Positions 18,364 to 27,444 of a DNA stretch of 64,000 bases are shown piece after piece. A program made the translations under genes and the position numbers. Numbering within the stretch: position 1 is the stretch's first letter; the number at the start of each line of letters is the position of its first letter. Location of the stretch: assembly GCA_013414795.1 (NCBI GenBank), contig CP058732.1, forward strand, positions 2,083,950 through 2,147,949, written 5' to 3'. The stretch comes from Candidatus Kapaibacterium sp. (GTDB lineage: Bacteria; Bacteroidota; Ignavibacteria; Kapaibacteriales; UBA2268). Under the pieces are notes generated by a model that was given only the letters and a program-made list of their open reading frames with translations, searched no databases and had not been told where the DNA came from.

Positions 18364-18738
18364 ATGGACAAAAATATTCTTGTTATTGAGGATGACGTAA
18401 CATCTTGTTTGCTGATAAAACAGGTTCTTGGGAAAGCAAACTTCTTTGTTGATATTGCAAAAGATTCAATCGAAGGTTGGGAAAAAGCCACCCAAAAAAA
18501 ATATGACTTGTTCATTGTTGACTTGAATTTACCCTTTGGGGAAAATGGATTTGAATTTGTTTCAAGAATACGGACCAATTCTCAATACAAAAACACCCCA
18601 ATTGTAGCCATTACTGCTTACATTGGTATCTTCGACAAAGACGAATGTCTAAAAAAAGGGTTCAACTACTACGTTGCTAAGCCATTCGACATCAAATATT
18701 TTGCCAATCTTGTTAAAGATATTTTTCAACAAAAATAA
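18364..18738 (+). CDS. single-domain response regulator
   Basis: 124 residues, a stand-alone receiver domain of the CheY type. The acidic pocket is Glu9-Asp10-Asp11, the phosphoacceptor is Asp53 in FIVDLNLP, the conserved Thr lies in VAITAY and the Lys in VAKPF. No output domain is attached, so it acts by protein contact or as a phosphorelay link. AGGAGG precedes the ATG, 8 nt after the multi-PAS kinase, its obvious partner. Its stop lies 5 nt from the stop of the convergent qmoB. Confidence 0.9.
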   Translation: MDKNILVIEDDVTSCLLIKQVLGKANFFVDIAKDSIEGWEKATQKKYDLFIVDLNLPFGENGFEFVSRIRTNSQYKNTPIVAITAYIGIFDKDECLKKGFNYYVAKPFDIKYFANLVKDIFQQK

Positions 18739-18743
18739 ACTTT

Positions 18744-20960
18744 TTACATATCCTTATACGGATTTGGTCCCAATCGCTCTATTGTTTCGGCAAAGTTGTT
18801 GAAAATTTCTGGTATTTTATCATACTCATCTATCGAGAGAGTATGGAATTCAACCCTTTCTGGTTCAAGCACTAATTGTTTCAGTTTTTCTTGGACATTT
18901 TCCATTCTCTTGTTTGCAAGTTCGCTTCCACGGATAAAGTGACATTGGTAATCCTCGCCGTACTTGCAACCGATAAGAACAATTCCATCGTAACCCATTG
19001 ACAAAGCATCGGCAATCCAAATGATATTAACCGAACCAAGGCAACGAACTGGAATAATTCTAACAAATGGAGTATATTGTATGCGCTTTTTAGCAACAAT
19101 GTCAAGCGAAGGATATGCGTCATTTTCGCACAAGAAAGCAAGGATTCTTGGCTTTTCTTCCTCACTTTCTGGAATTTCAAGCGACTTTATCATCGAAGAA
19201 ATAATCTGTGGGGAATAATTCTTGAAACTAATTATTCTTTCGGGGCAAGCCCCCATACAAATTCCACACCTTCGACATCGATTGGGATTTGGCTTTGGCG
19301 TTCCCTTGTCGTCTTCATCAAGAGTTCCAAAAGGACACTCTTCGGTGCAACGCTTGCATTGAGTACATCTTTGCAAGAAGAAGTCGGGATACGAGGTATC
19401 TCCACTTCTCGGATGTACTGCTTTACCAATACGAACATTTTCAATAACTTGAATTGCTTTTAGAGCAGCACCGTATGCATCATTCACACAAGAAACGCCA
19501 TCCATCGGAGAGCGAACAGTACCAGCGGCATAAATTCCCGTTCGCCTCGTTTCATATGGAAAACAAATGTAATGTGAATCGGGGAAACCATATTTCAAAG
19601 TTGGTAAATCGGTCCCTTGCCGATATGTTAAATTCAAAATTCTGGCTCCAACTTCTGCCCCAGCAGCAACCTTTTTCCCATCGGCAGTAGTCGAGACCTC
19701 TTCCACTTTTGCCTCTTCAACAAATGTGGAAGGAACCATACCGATTGCAAGCACAATTAAATCTACATCTATCTTGATTTTCGGGGCAATCAAAGTGTCT
19801 GAAATTTCAACTGAGAGAGCACTATTTCCATTCGTTTCAATCTTTTCGATGTCACCTTTTGTTAGGAAAATATTGTCTTCGCTTTGAACACGTTTATAAA
19901 ACTTCTCGTATTGGGCTGGGGTTCGCATATCTTTATAAACAATATAAATTTTTGCATCGGGATAAAGTTCACGCACATAGAGTGCTTGCTTCAAACTCGC
20001 ATTGCAACAATAGGAGGAGCAATATGGAAGATAGTTTGGGTCTCTTGAACCAGCACATTGCACAAAAACAATACTCTTCAACCCTTTTCCATTAAACTTT
20101 TGGTTAAGTTTATTTTCTTTAACTAATTGTTCAAATTCAACGTTTGTTACAACGTTATCAAAACTTCCATAGCCAAGATGAGGTAATTTATGGGCATCGT
20201 ATGGTTTCCACCCAGTGGCTTGGATTATCGCACCAACTTGAAATTGTATTTTCTCACCCTGTCGCACTGCGTCCACATCAAATATTCCTGGTTGCCCAGA
20301 AATTTTTTCAATTGTGGTATTTGTTAGTACCTCGATTTTGGGATTCGAAAGAACATCCGAAATTATTTCCTCGATGTTGTTATTCTCAAGTAAAAAATAT
20401 GGGCTTCTTTGGGGGACAAGTTTGTACAAGTTTTTGTAAAATCCGCCAAGTTGACTTTCCTTTTCGACAAGGATAACATTATATCCTGCATTGGCACACG
20501 CCAGAGCAGAATTCAAACCAGTAATTCCACCACCAACAACCAATATAGTGGAGTTGATGTCGAACACAATAGGTTCTGGATAGGATGAATTCAAAGCCTT
20601 CAAAATGCCCATCTTGACGTAATCCAAAGCCAGCTCGTTTGTATGTTCATCGTTTGGTTTATGAGTCCAAGCAACTTGTTCACGCAGATTTACTCTTTCA
20701 ACAACTGTTTTATCAAAATTGAACAAATCGGTTAGATAACGCGGAGAACAAGCGGCGATAACCACTTTCTCTAACTTTTTCTCCTCGATATCCTTCCGAA
20801 TTTCATTAACAAATTTTTCATTGCATACCCAGCCATTTAATTTGCAAATGGAGGGTTGAAATTCTTTCTGTATCGCATCAAAAATGTTTTGACAATTGAC
20901 GGAATTTCCAATTTCACACCCAGTACAAATGTAAACGCCAAGTTTTTCTCCCTTTTCCAT
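18744..20960 (-). CDS. qmoB: Qmo complex subunit B (HdrA/MvhD-like)
   Basis: 738 residues. The N-terminus (LGVYICTGCEIGNSV) and an HdrA-like flavoprotein core with GGGITGLNSALACANAGY near residue 140 are followed by two [4Fe-4S] motifs: Cys532/535/538/542 and Cys562/565/568/572. The C-terminus is an MvhD-type module with cysteines in FLCEN, VRCLG and GCKYGEDYQC, ending in GPNPYKDM as in known QmoB. In sulfate reducers and green sulfur bacteria Qmo moves electrons between menaquinone and APS reductase. A perfect AGGAGG lies inside the end of qmoA, and the start overlaps the qmoA stop (TAATG). The membrane subunit qmoC does not follow. Confidence 0.9.
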   Translation of the reverse strand: MEKGEKLGVYICTGCEIGNSVNCQNIFDAIQKEFQPSICKLNGWVCNEKFVNEIRKDIEEKKLEKVVIAACSPRYLTDLFNFDKTVVERVNLREQVAWTHKPNDEHTNELALDYVKMGILKALNSSYPEPIVFDINSTILVVGGGITGLNSALACANAGYNVILVEKESQLGGFYKNLYKLVPQRSPYFLLENNNIEEIISDVLSNPKIEVLTNTTIEKISGQPGIFDVDAVRQGEKIQFQVGAIIQATGWKPYDAHKLPHLGYGSFDNVVTNVEFEQLVKENKLNQKFNGKGLKSIVFVQCAGSRDPNYLPYCSSYCCNASLKQALYVRELYPDAKIYIVYKDMRTPAQYEKFYKRVQSEDNIFLTKGDIEKIETNGNSALSVEISDTLIAPKIKIDVDLIVLAIGMVPSTFVEEAKVEEVSTTADGKKVAAGAEVGARILNLTYRQGTDLPTLKYGFPDSHYICFPYETRRTGIYAAGTVRSPMDGVSCVNDAYGAALKAIQVIENVRIGKAVHPRSGDTSYPDFFLQRCTQCKRCTEECPFGTLDEDDKGTPKPNPNRCRRCGICMGACPERIISFKNYSPQIISSMIKSLEIPESEEEKPRILAFLCENDAYPSLDIVAKKRIQYTPFVRIIPVRCLGSVNIIWIADALSMGYDGIVLIGCKYGEDYQCHFIRGSELANKRMENVQEKLKQLVLEPERVEFHTLSIDEYDKIPEIFNNFAETIERLGPNPYKDM

Positions 20961-22240
20961 TATTGTACCTCCTTGATTTTTACAATTGCTTTCATAGCCG
21001 CACCAGTTGCTTCTTGAACCACTGATGCAACATCTTTTGGACTTACGCAAACGCCACAACCAACAATACCATCGTTCGAGTCCTTACGAATAAAGCCATT
21101 TTCATCGAGCAACTCTGCGAGAAAACCAGAATTCTTCGCAGTTGTTGGTTGCATTCCAGTTGCCAAAACGACAAGGTCTACTTCTTTTTCTATCAATCGT
21201 CCAGTCAAAGTATCTTCCGCTTCAACCAACAATCTTTTATTAATTGGATTTTGGAAGACTTTTGCTACTTTTCCTCGATGGAATTCAATCATTGGGTCGC
21301 TTTTGGTTTTGTTGTAAAAATCTTCAAGGATACCATTTGCACGCAAATCAATATAAAAAATATGCACTTTCGCATTAGGATATTGTGTTCTAATGTATGT
21401 TGCTTGTTTCATCGAAGCCAAACAACAAATCGAAGAACAATATTCAAGATGATTTTCATCCCGAGAGCCAGCACATTGCACAAATGCAACTTCATTAATT
21501 GGAATGTCCAAATTTGGTATTCTAAGCACACCGTTCGTTGGTCCCGATGGAGATGCAATCCTTTCCATCATCATATTTGTTATAACGTTTGGATATTTTC
21601 CAAAACCTAAGTGGTCGAGCCTTGTGGCATCGTATGGGTCCCAACCAGTAGCCCAAACAACGGACTTGGCACTTACATCAATAATTTTTTTCTTCTCGCC
21701 AAGGTCGATTGCTTTATACTTGCAAACATCAACACACATCTTGCAATTTTCAAACTGACAATACTTCTCATCGATAACATATCTTTGTGGATATGCATTG
21801 TTATAGGGATAATAAATTGCTTTTGTGGTGTCGAGTCCAAAATTGAAATCATTCGGTCTGTCTACTGGGCAAACACTAAGGCAATCGCCACACAAAGTGC
21901 ACCGAGAATTTACAAAACGAGGATTTTGTTGAATTGTTAGACTTAATTTTCCGTTAGTCTTTTCAAAGCTCTTCACAATTGAAGTTGTTAACAACTTGAT
22001 TTTATTGTTCTCACGAAGCCGACGAATATTAATTTCAAGACCGCAAGTTGGCGGGCAAAGTTTGGGGAAATATTCGTAAAGTTGTGCAACTCTACCGCCA
22101 ACATATGGATTCTTTTCTACAAGCAAAACAGTAAATCCAGTTTCTGCCAATTCCAAAGCAGAACTCAAACCCGCAATTCCCGCTCCAACCACAACTACAT
22201 CGACTTCGAGTCGCTCTGCATCAACACTATGGGAAACCAT
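20960..22240 (-). CDS. qmoA: Qmo complex subunit A (HdrA-like flavoprotein)
   Basis: 426 residues. An FAD-binding VVGAGIAGLSSALELAETG is followed by GGRVAQLYEYFPKLCPPTCG, a stretch characteristic of QmoA. Two cysteine clusters can hold [4Fe-4S] centres: Cys114/117/120/124 and Cys161/166/169/173. The VWATGWDPYDATRLDHLGFG and FVQCAGSRDENHL segments also match QmoA. The ATG at 22240 is preferred over an upstream TTG at 22264 because the flavin motif begins soon after. It is the first gene of a two-gene unit with qmoB. No sat or aprBA genes are present in the 64 kb, which is unusual for a sulfate-reduction cluster. Confidence 0.9.
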   Translation of the reverse strand: MVSHSVDAERLEVDVVVVGAGIAGLSSALELAETGFTVLLVEKNPYVGGRVAQLYEYFPKLCPPTCGLEINIRRLRENNKIKLLTTSIVKSFEKTNGKLSLTIQQNPRFVNSRCTLCGDCLSVCPVDRPNDFNFGLDTTKAIYYPYNNAYPQRYVIDEKYCQFENCKMCVDVCKYKAIDLGEKKKIIDVSAKSVVWATGWDPYDATRLDHLGFGKYPNVITNMMMERIASPSGPTNGVLRIPNLDIPINEVAFVQCAGSRDENHLEYCSSICCLASMKQATYIRTQYPNAKVHIFYIDLRANGILEDFYNKTKSDPMIEFHRGKVAKVFQNPINKRLLVEAEDTLTGRLIEKEVDLVVLATGMQPTTAKNSGFLAELLDENGFIRKDSNDGIVGCGVCVSPKDVASVVQEATGAAMKAIVKIKEVQ

Positions 22241-22345
22241 ATTTATCCCAAAATTGTAAAACAACTTACTGCAAAATGTAAATTAGAACTGCGGGGCTTT
22301 GTTTAAAAATGCTTAAAGAAGAATGTAATTATTTTGTTGTAAAAA

Positions 22346-25300
22346 CTACCAAGTGGAACCGTATTTCAATTTTATTTCCCAATCTTTTTGATTTCTTAGA
22401 ATACTCTGTGTAAGACTCGAGGAACGACTCAACTGTAAAATAATATTTGGCACATTGTAAGGTAGAACTTGACCAATTGGCACTTCGATGCTTAACTCAT
22501 TGTTATTCCATAAATCTGCCATTGTACCACCGAAGTTCCAAGTCATACCCAGAAACCTGCCACTCATTTTTAGAGTGGCTCGGTCGAAAGCGGAAGCACT
22601 CGGCGGGAGGAAAATGTCCGCACTCGAAATAAACCCAGTTCCAGAAAGAGCATCCGAAACAAGTTTCGAAAGCAAAGCAGAACTTCCCGAAGTCGACACC
22701 TCTGAAAGATTAAAGTTACTTCCTACGCCACCCTTTTCAATTTCACTTTTGGTTCTCCCAAATGCAAGGAGAAAAATTGCATCTTGTGCAACTTTCGAGG
22801 AATCATCTGTTGCTGATTGTCCATCTATTGTATAATCAAAACGGAGGTTGGGTTTTTCTTTTGTCCCAGTGATGTATATCGTAACAGTGAAGTTCCTTAC
22901 AGCATCGTTGTACACACTTTGACCCGTGTATTGTGCTTTCAAGTTCAAACCTGGATTGTCAATTGAACCAGTTGGAAAATTGATTTTGCCTTCTGTATTA
23001 AATAGTTTGATAAATTTCAAAGTAGAACCTTCACGCAATATTAAATCATTTCCAGTGAGTAGAACAATGTTGTTCTTTGGGTCGGAATAAAAACGCAAGG
23101 TCGAAGTGTTGTCCTCCAAACTAATAATGGCATAAATTTGCCCAATCGTAGCCAAATCTAATGTCAACTCTATTGGCTGGATAAACCGCAACGTCAAATC
23201 CAATTTAAAATTGGTTTCTTCCTTTTTCTGTTCTTGTTCTTTGCTGACAAATTCGGAAGTATCACTTTGTTTCGAACCAGAAATTTCATATTTAACAAAG
23301 GATTCCTGCACGGTTTCTCCACCAGTGGTTTCGGGCATAAATAATTTGCCAAAGAGGAAATTTACATTCCCTTCCAATGCTAATTGATTTTGTTCAAATT
23401 TGAATCGAAGAAAACCAGGATTGGTTGAAATAATCAAATCGCCATACAATTGTGGCATCGCTTTAGCAGAAGCATTGCTTAATACCTTTATCCCATTACT
23501 TGTTAAGAATAAATCTATATTCTCTAATCTATTGTTGCTAAAAATTATACTACCAGAAATCGTTCCAAAGCCTTTTCTATAGTCTTCCTGTGAGTTATAA
23601 ATACTTAAATTGTCTAATGTGAACTTGGTGCCGTCCAATTGAATTTTTCCTTTAAGACTATATTTCAAGTTGTTGGCTACGGGTTTGAAAAAAGATTCAA
23701 AAATTTCTACAAAACCGTGAAATCTTAAGTCCTCGGGCAAGTAACCAGAAACTTTTGTCGAAATTCTGGCATTACCCTGAAAATTTTCAACACTTTTGGA
23801 CAAGAAGGGAGAAAGTAGACCTAAATTGAACTTCTCGCACTCAATAAAGCCAGCGAATTCCTTGCTCTTTATAACACCAAATTCCATATTCTTCAAATCA
23901 AACATAATAGGAACATCTAAAAGGCTAATTTTTAGCGGTGAACTTGTTTTCTCTGTGAGTTCAACCTTCCCAGAAAGAATACTGTTCGTAAAATTCAAGT
24001 TTATGTCAAGATTACTAATCTCAAAATTGTCGACTTTCAAACTATCGGAAGACAAGGAAAATACAATCGAAGGGTTTTCCAAAGAGTTTGTAATGGTGAA
24101 ATCCACTTGGTCAACTTTCCCAATGATACTTTTGATGTTAGACAATGAATTATCTTCTGAATGAAAAAGTTTATGAAAATCATTTAAAGGAATACCAAGG
24201 ATTTTGCCCTTGAAGTCAATTGAGTCATTGAAAAAGTATTTCCCAGAAACAATAATGTTTTCAGCGTTTTCTCGATATAGTTCCAAAGAGTTTAATGAAA
24301 CAAATTTAGAATTCGCAAATACATCCGTTGGTTTGTTCAGATTCCATTGGAAAACGTTTTGAAATGTAATACCCAATTCGTCAAAAGTTAAATGAAGGAG
24401 TGAATCACTAAAACTTGTTTTAAATTGTAATTTTGTACCAAGTAATGAATTTAAACTTGTGCCAGTTTCAACTTCAAGGATATCGTTTGAGTAGTTCAAG
24501 TTAAAATCAAGAAAGTCCAGATATGAATTCCCAAAAATTATTCTATTTTCACTTTTGGTATTAGCATTGACAGATTTCAAATTAAATTTTCCATCGACAA
24601 GTTCAATATCATATTCCAAATTCACTAATGTATTCGAAAGATTAATTTTGGTATTTTCAAGTTCCAATGCAAAATTTCTGACCATCAAAGTATCGATTTT
24701 CAAATGGCTAATACTATCTGTTGCCATTCCACGCAATTTAACTTTTCCCGAAAAAGTAGTATTTTTATTCAAAAGTATCGCAAGAAGTGAAAAGTCGTTA
24801 ATGTTGAATTCAGTCTGAAAATCAAAGTTGTGGAATTTTAAATTTTGATTCGATTTCTTTTTCCTTTTGTCAATTGGTTTTTCAACCTCTTCAACAAAAT
24901 TGGAATCCTTAAAAATTTTATTCACTTTGTTGGAGAATGCATCGGTAATTGATGAGAACTGCATTGCAAAGTCTTTTACCAGTGACTGTATGGAATACCT
25001 GCCGACAATAGACCCTTGAATAATGTCCGAGTTGATTTGAATTTTTCTTTGCATTGAATCGCTATGGTCAATGGAAACTTCAAGGGAAAAAGGAAATAGC
25101 ATTCTATCAGCAAAAGCAAACTCTTCGATTTTACCACGTAATTCCAAGACAATATTGTCAATGTCGTAACCAATTCCATCAAAATTGAATTTGCCACTTA
25201 TTTGTTCTGGCACAAATTGTCCCGCTGGGAAAAAATACCTGGGCAAAAAATTGTTAAACTCCAATGCACCAGAATACTTTGGTCGCTTAAAATCGGAAAG

Positions 25301-26857
25301 ATTAACCTTTCCAGTAAAGTTAACTTTGCTTTGTTTTTCTTCCAAACTGTCTTTGAAAAAAGAAATAAATTTCAAAGAGTCAATGATTGCTTCCCCATTA
25401 ATAAAATTTGAATTCAAAGTCAACTTAAAATCTTTCAAGCCCTCAATTTTCGCACTTCCAGTTACCACGTTTAAATTCAAAAATCCGTTCAATTTGGAAA
25501 AATCTTTCAAATCCACAGAACCTTCCGAACTTCCATAAAGTTGCGTATTGGGTAAAGAAACCAACAATTTCTGTAAGTCCAATTTATTGAAATTGATAGA
25601 GTAGTTCAAAATCGAATTCGAGTCTATTCTTACATCTGAATAAACATTTCCAAAGGAAGAAATGAAATTTCCCTTCAAGAAAATAGAATTGTCTTTGAAT
25701 ATAACTGAATAGCCTTGCGTCGATAAAAAGTTAAACCGAATTGGCAATCCTTGGAATATGTCTGGAAGAAATTTTCTAACATCTTCTTCAAAAAAGTAGG
25801 CTTTTGAAAGATTCAAATCCACTTCTGGGTTATCTGACTTTAACTTTACTTGTCCCGAAAGTTCAACCTTTGTTTTCGAATTCACTAAAAGTTTAACCGA
25901 TTCCAAATTCAAGTTACCATCAAAATATCCATTTGTTGAAATGTTAACAATCGAGTTAGCACCAAAGGGCAAACTCACAAAGGTTAGCAAATCCGACGCA
26001 GTTAAATTTGCATCGTTTAAGTTGAAGTTAATTCTGGAATTACGTAAATGATAAACTATATTTGCATTTAAAACACTTTTTGGAGTAAGAATTTTAACAC
26101 TTTTTGCTTGAATCAAATTAGTATCAACAAACAATTTTGTAGAAAGTGACTTCAAAGTAAAATTTGAATGATTTTCATAAAAAGAAATGTTTTTTACATC
26201 GACTTCGTAGCGACTATTCAGCAAATCGAGTTTGGCACTTGCATAAACATCTAAATTTTGTAAATCGATATATGATGGCGAAAAGTGATTATCTTTTGGA
26301 GAATGATTTTTGTCTATAAGTCTTACATTTAAATTTTTTAACTTAACATTTTGAAATAAAATAGTTAAGTTTGTCTTACCTTTGGCTTTAGTCTCTTCTT
26401 TTGGCTTGAAAAATTTCTGATAGTTCCAAATGGTATCACCAATTTCTTTGACGAGGTTTACCGTCCCGCCATCAATTTCGACAAATTTTACGAAAACCTG
26501 TCTTTTCAACAAAGGATTTAAATCCCAATCAACTCGGGCTTTTCGTATGAAAGCAATCGTATCATTATCAAGAGTTGCAATAACATTTTCAATAATCAAT
26601 CCTTTGAATAAATTCAAGTGTACCTTCTCAAAAGCAATTTTTCCATTAAATCCCTTATTTGCACTTTCAACAACAGTTTTAAGTAAAATTGTTTTAGAAA
26701 AATTAAATATCAACACCAATGAAATAAAAAGAGAAAGAAAAAGGAAAATGGCTACAATCGAAATTGGAATTTTCCAGAGCCAAGAGAACTTCCCTCTCCT
26801 TCTATTAGATTGGGTACCATTTGACTCCAATTCTACTTTTTGTGGCTTTGGTTCCAT
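22346..26857 (-). CDS. TamB-like (DUF490) translocation and assembly protein
   Basis: 1503 residues. A short cytoplasmic start with RRRGKF is followed by a transmembrane anchor (about 27-53), then over 1200 residues of periplasmic beta-strand sequence of AsmA/TamB type. The C-terminal ~350 residues carry the TamB/DUF490 signature, with TGTKEKPNLRFDY and a GRFLGMTWNFGG segment. TamB-like proteins bridge inner and outer membranes and move lipids or outer membrane proteins. The start overlaps the end of engB by 25 nt. This is a minus-strand chain with engB and a T9SS protein gene upstream. Confidence 0.85.
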   Translation of the reverse strand: MEPKPQKVELESNGTQSNRRRGKFSWLWKIPISIVAIFLFLSLFISLVLIFNFSKTILLKTVVESANKGFNGKIAFEKVHLNLFKGLIIENVIATLDNDTIAFIRKARVDWDLNPLLKRQVFVKFVEIDGGTVNLVKEIGDTIWNYQKFFKPKEETKAKGKTNLTILFQNVKLKNLNVRLIDKNHSPKDNHFSPSYIDLQNLDVYASAKLDLLNSRYEVDVKNISFYENHSNFTLKSLSTKLFVDTNLIQAKSVKILTPKSVLNANIVYHLRNSRINFNLNDANLTASDLLTFVSLPFGANSIVNISTNGYFDGNLNLESVKLLVNSKTKVELSGQVKLKSDNPEVDLNLSKAYFFEEDVRKFLPDIFQGLPIRFNFLSTQGYSVIFKDNSIFLKGNFISSFGNVYSDVRIDSNSILNYSINFNKLDLQKLLVSLPNTQLYGSSEGSVDLKDFSKLNGFLNLNVVTGSAKIEGLKDFKLTLNSNFINGEAIIDSLKFISFFKDSLEEKQSKVNFTGKVNLSDFKRPKYSGALEFNNFLPRYFFPAGQFVPEQISGKFNFDGIGYDIDNIVLELRGKIEEFAFADRMLFPFSLEVSIDHSDSMQRKIQINSDIIQGSIVGRYSIQSLVKDFAMQFSSITDAFSNKVNKIFKDSNFVEEVEKPIDKRKKKSNQNLKFHNFDFQTEFNINDFSLLAILLNKNTTFSGKVKLRGMATDSISHLKIDTLMVRNFALELENTKINLSNTLVNLEYDIELVDGKFNLKSVNANTKSENRIIFGNSYLDFLDFNLNYSNDILEVETGTSLNSLLGTKLQFKTSFSDSLLHLTFDELGITFQNVFQWNLNKPTDVFANSKFVSLNSLELYRENAENIIVSGKYFFNDSIDFKGKILGIPLNDFHKLFHSEDNSLSNIKSIIGKVDQVDFTITNSLENPSIVFSLSSDSLKVDNFEISNLDINLNFTNSILSGKVELTEKTSSPLKISLLDVPIMFDLKNMEFGVIKSKEFAGFIECEKFNLGLLSPFLSKSVENFQGNARISTKVSGYLPEDLRFHGFVEIFESFFKPVANNLKYSLKGKIQLDGTKFTLDNLSIYNSQEDYRKGFGTISGSIIFSNNRLENIDLFLTSNGIKVLSNASAKAMPQLYGDLIISTNPGFLRFKFEQNQLALEGNVNFLFGKLFMPETTGGETVQESFVKYEISGSKQSDTSEFVSKEQEQKKEETNFKLDLTLRFIQPIELTLDLATIGQIYAIISLEDNTSTLRFYSDPKNNIVLLTGNDLILREGSTLKFIKLFNTEGKINFPTGSIDNPGLNLKAQYTGQSVYNDAVRNFTVTIYITGTKEKPNLRFDYTIDGQSATDDSSKVAQDAIFLLAFGRTKSEIEKGGVGSNFNLSEVSTSGSSALLSKLVSDALSGTGFISSADIFLPPSASAFDRATLKMSGRFLGMTWNFGGTMADLWNNNELSIEVPIGQVLPYNVPNIILQLSRSSSLTQSILRNQKDWEIKLKYGSTW

Positions 26858-27444
26858 TCATCAGCCGATTTTCTTATGATAGCGAGCAATTCTTCACGCC
26901 CTCTTCTTGTGATAGAAGAAAAGGGCAATAGTTCTATTACAAACTTACAATATTGCAATAAAAATTCATATTCTTTCAATCTTTTTTTAAGTGAATCCTC
27001 CGAAATTTCATCCGTTTTTGTGAAAACAACAACATATTCTCTTTTAATATCTTCGAGCAGTTCAATTTGAGCAAGGTCGTTTTTCTGTGGCTCCAATCGT
27101 GAATCTACCAATACGAACACTACTACCAAATTTTCCCGCAATTTAAAGTAACTTGTATTCAAAGCAAGCCAACGTTGTCGCTCTTCTTTGGAAACAGAGG
27201 CATAGCCAAATCCAGGCATATCGGCAAAAATATATTTATCCTCGATTTGATAAAAATTTATCTGTCTGGTTTTTCCAGGCTTGGAACTTGTGTGTGCAAG
27301 ATTTTTTCTCAATACCAAGGTATTCAATAAAGAGGATTTTCCAACATTCGAGCGACCAGAGAAAGCAAATTCAGGCAAATTTGTCTGAGGAAATTGTTCT
27401 GGTTTCGATGCTCCAATAATGAATTCTGCTTTCAAAACTTTCAT
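26833..27444 (-). CDS. engB: ribosome-biogenesis GTPase EngB (YsxC/YihA)
   Basis: 203 residues, the EngB size. It is a TrmE-Era-EngA-like GTPase needed for large ribosomal subunit assembly. G1 is FSGRSNVGKSSLLN, G3 is DMPGFGYA, G4 is FTKTDE; the G2 threonine region is GKTRQINFY. The ATG overlaps the stop of the upstream gene (ATGA) and the gene overlaps tamB by 25 nt, so all three are co-transcribed. Confidence 0.94.
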   Translation of the reverse strand: MKVLKAEFIIGASKPEQFPQTNLPEFAFSGRSNVGKSSLLNTLVLRKNLAHTSSKPGKTRQINFYQIEDKYIFADMPGFGYASVSKEERQRWLALNTSYFKLRENLVVVFVLVDSRLEPQKNDLAQIELLEDIKREYVVVFTKTDEISEDSLKKRLKEYEFLLQYCKFVIELLPFSSITRRGREELLAIIRKSADEWNQSHKK

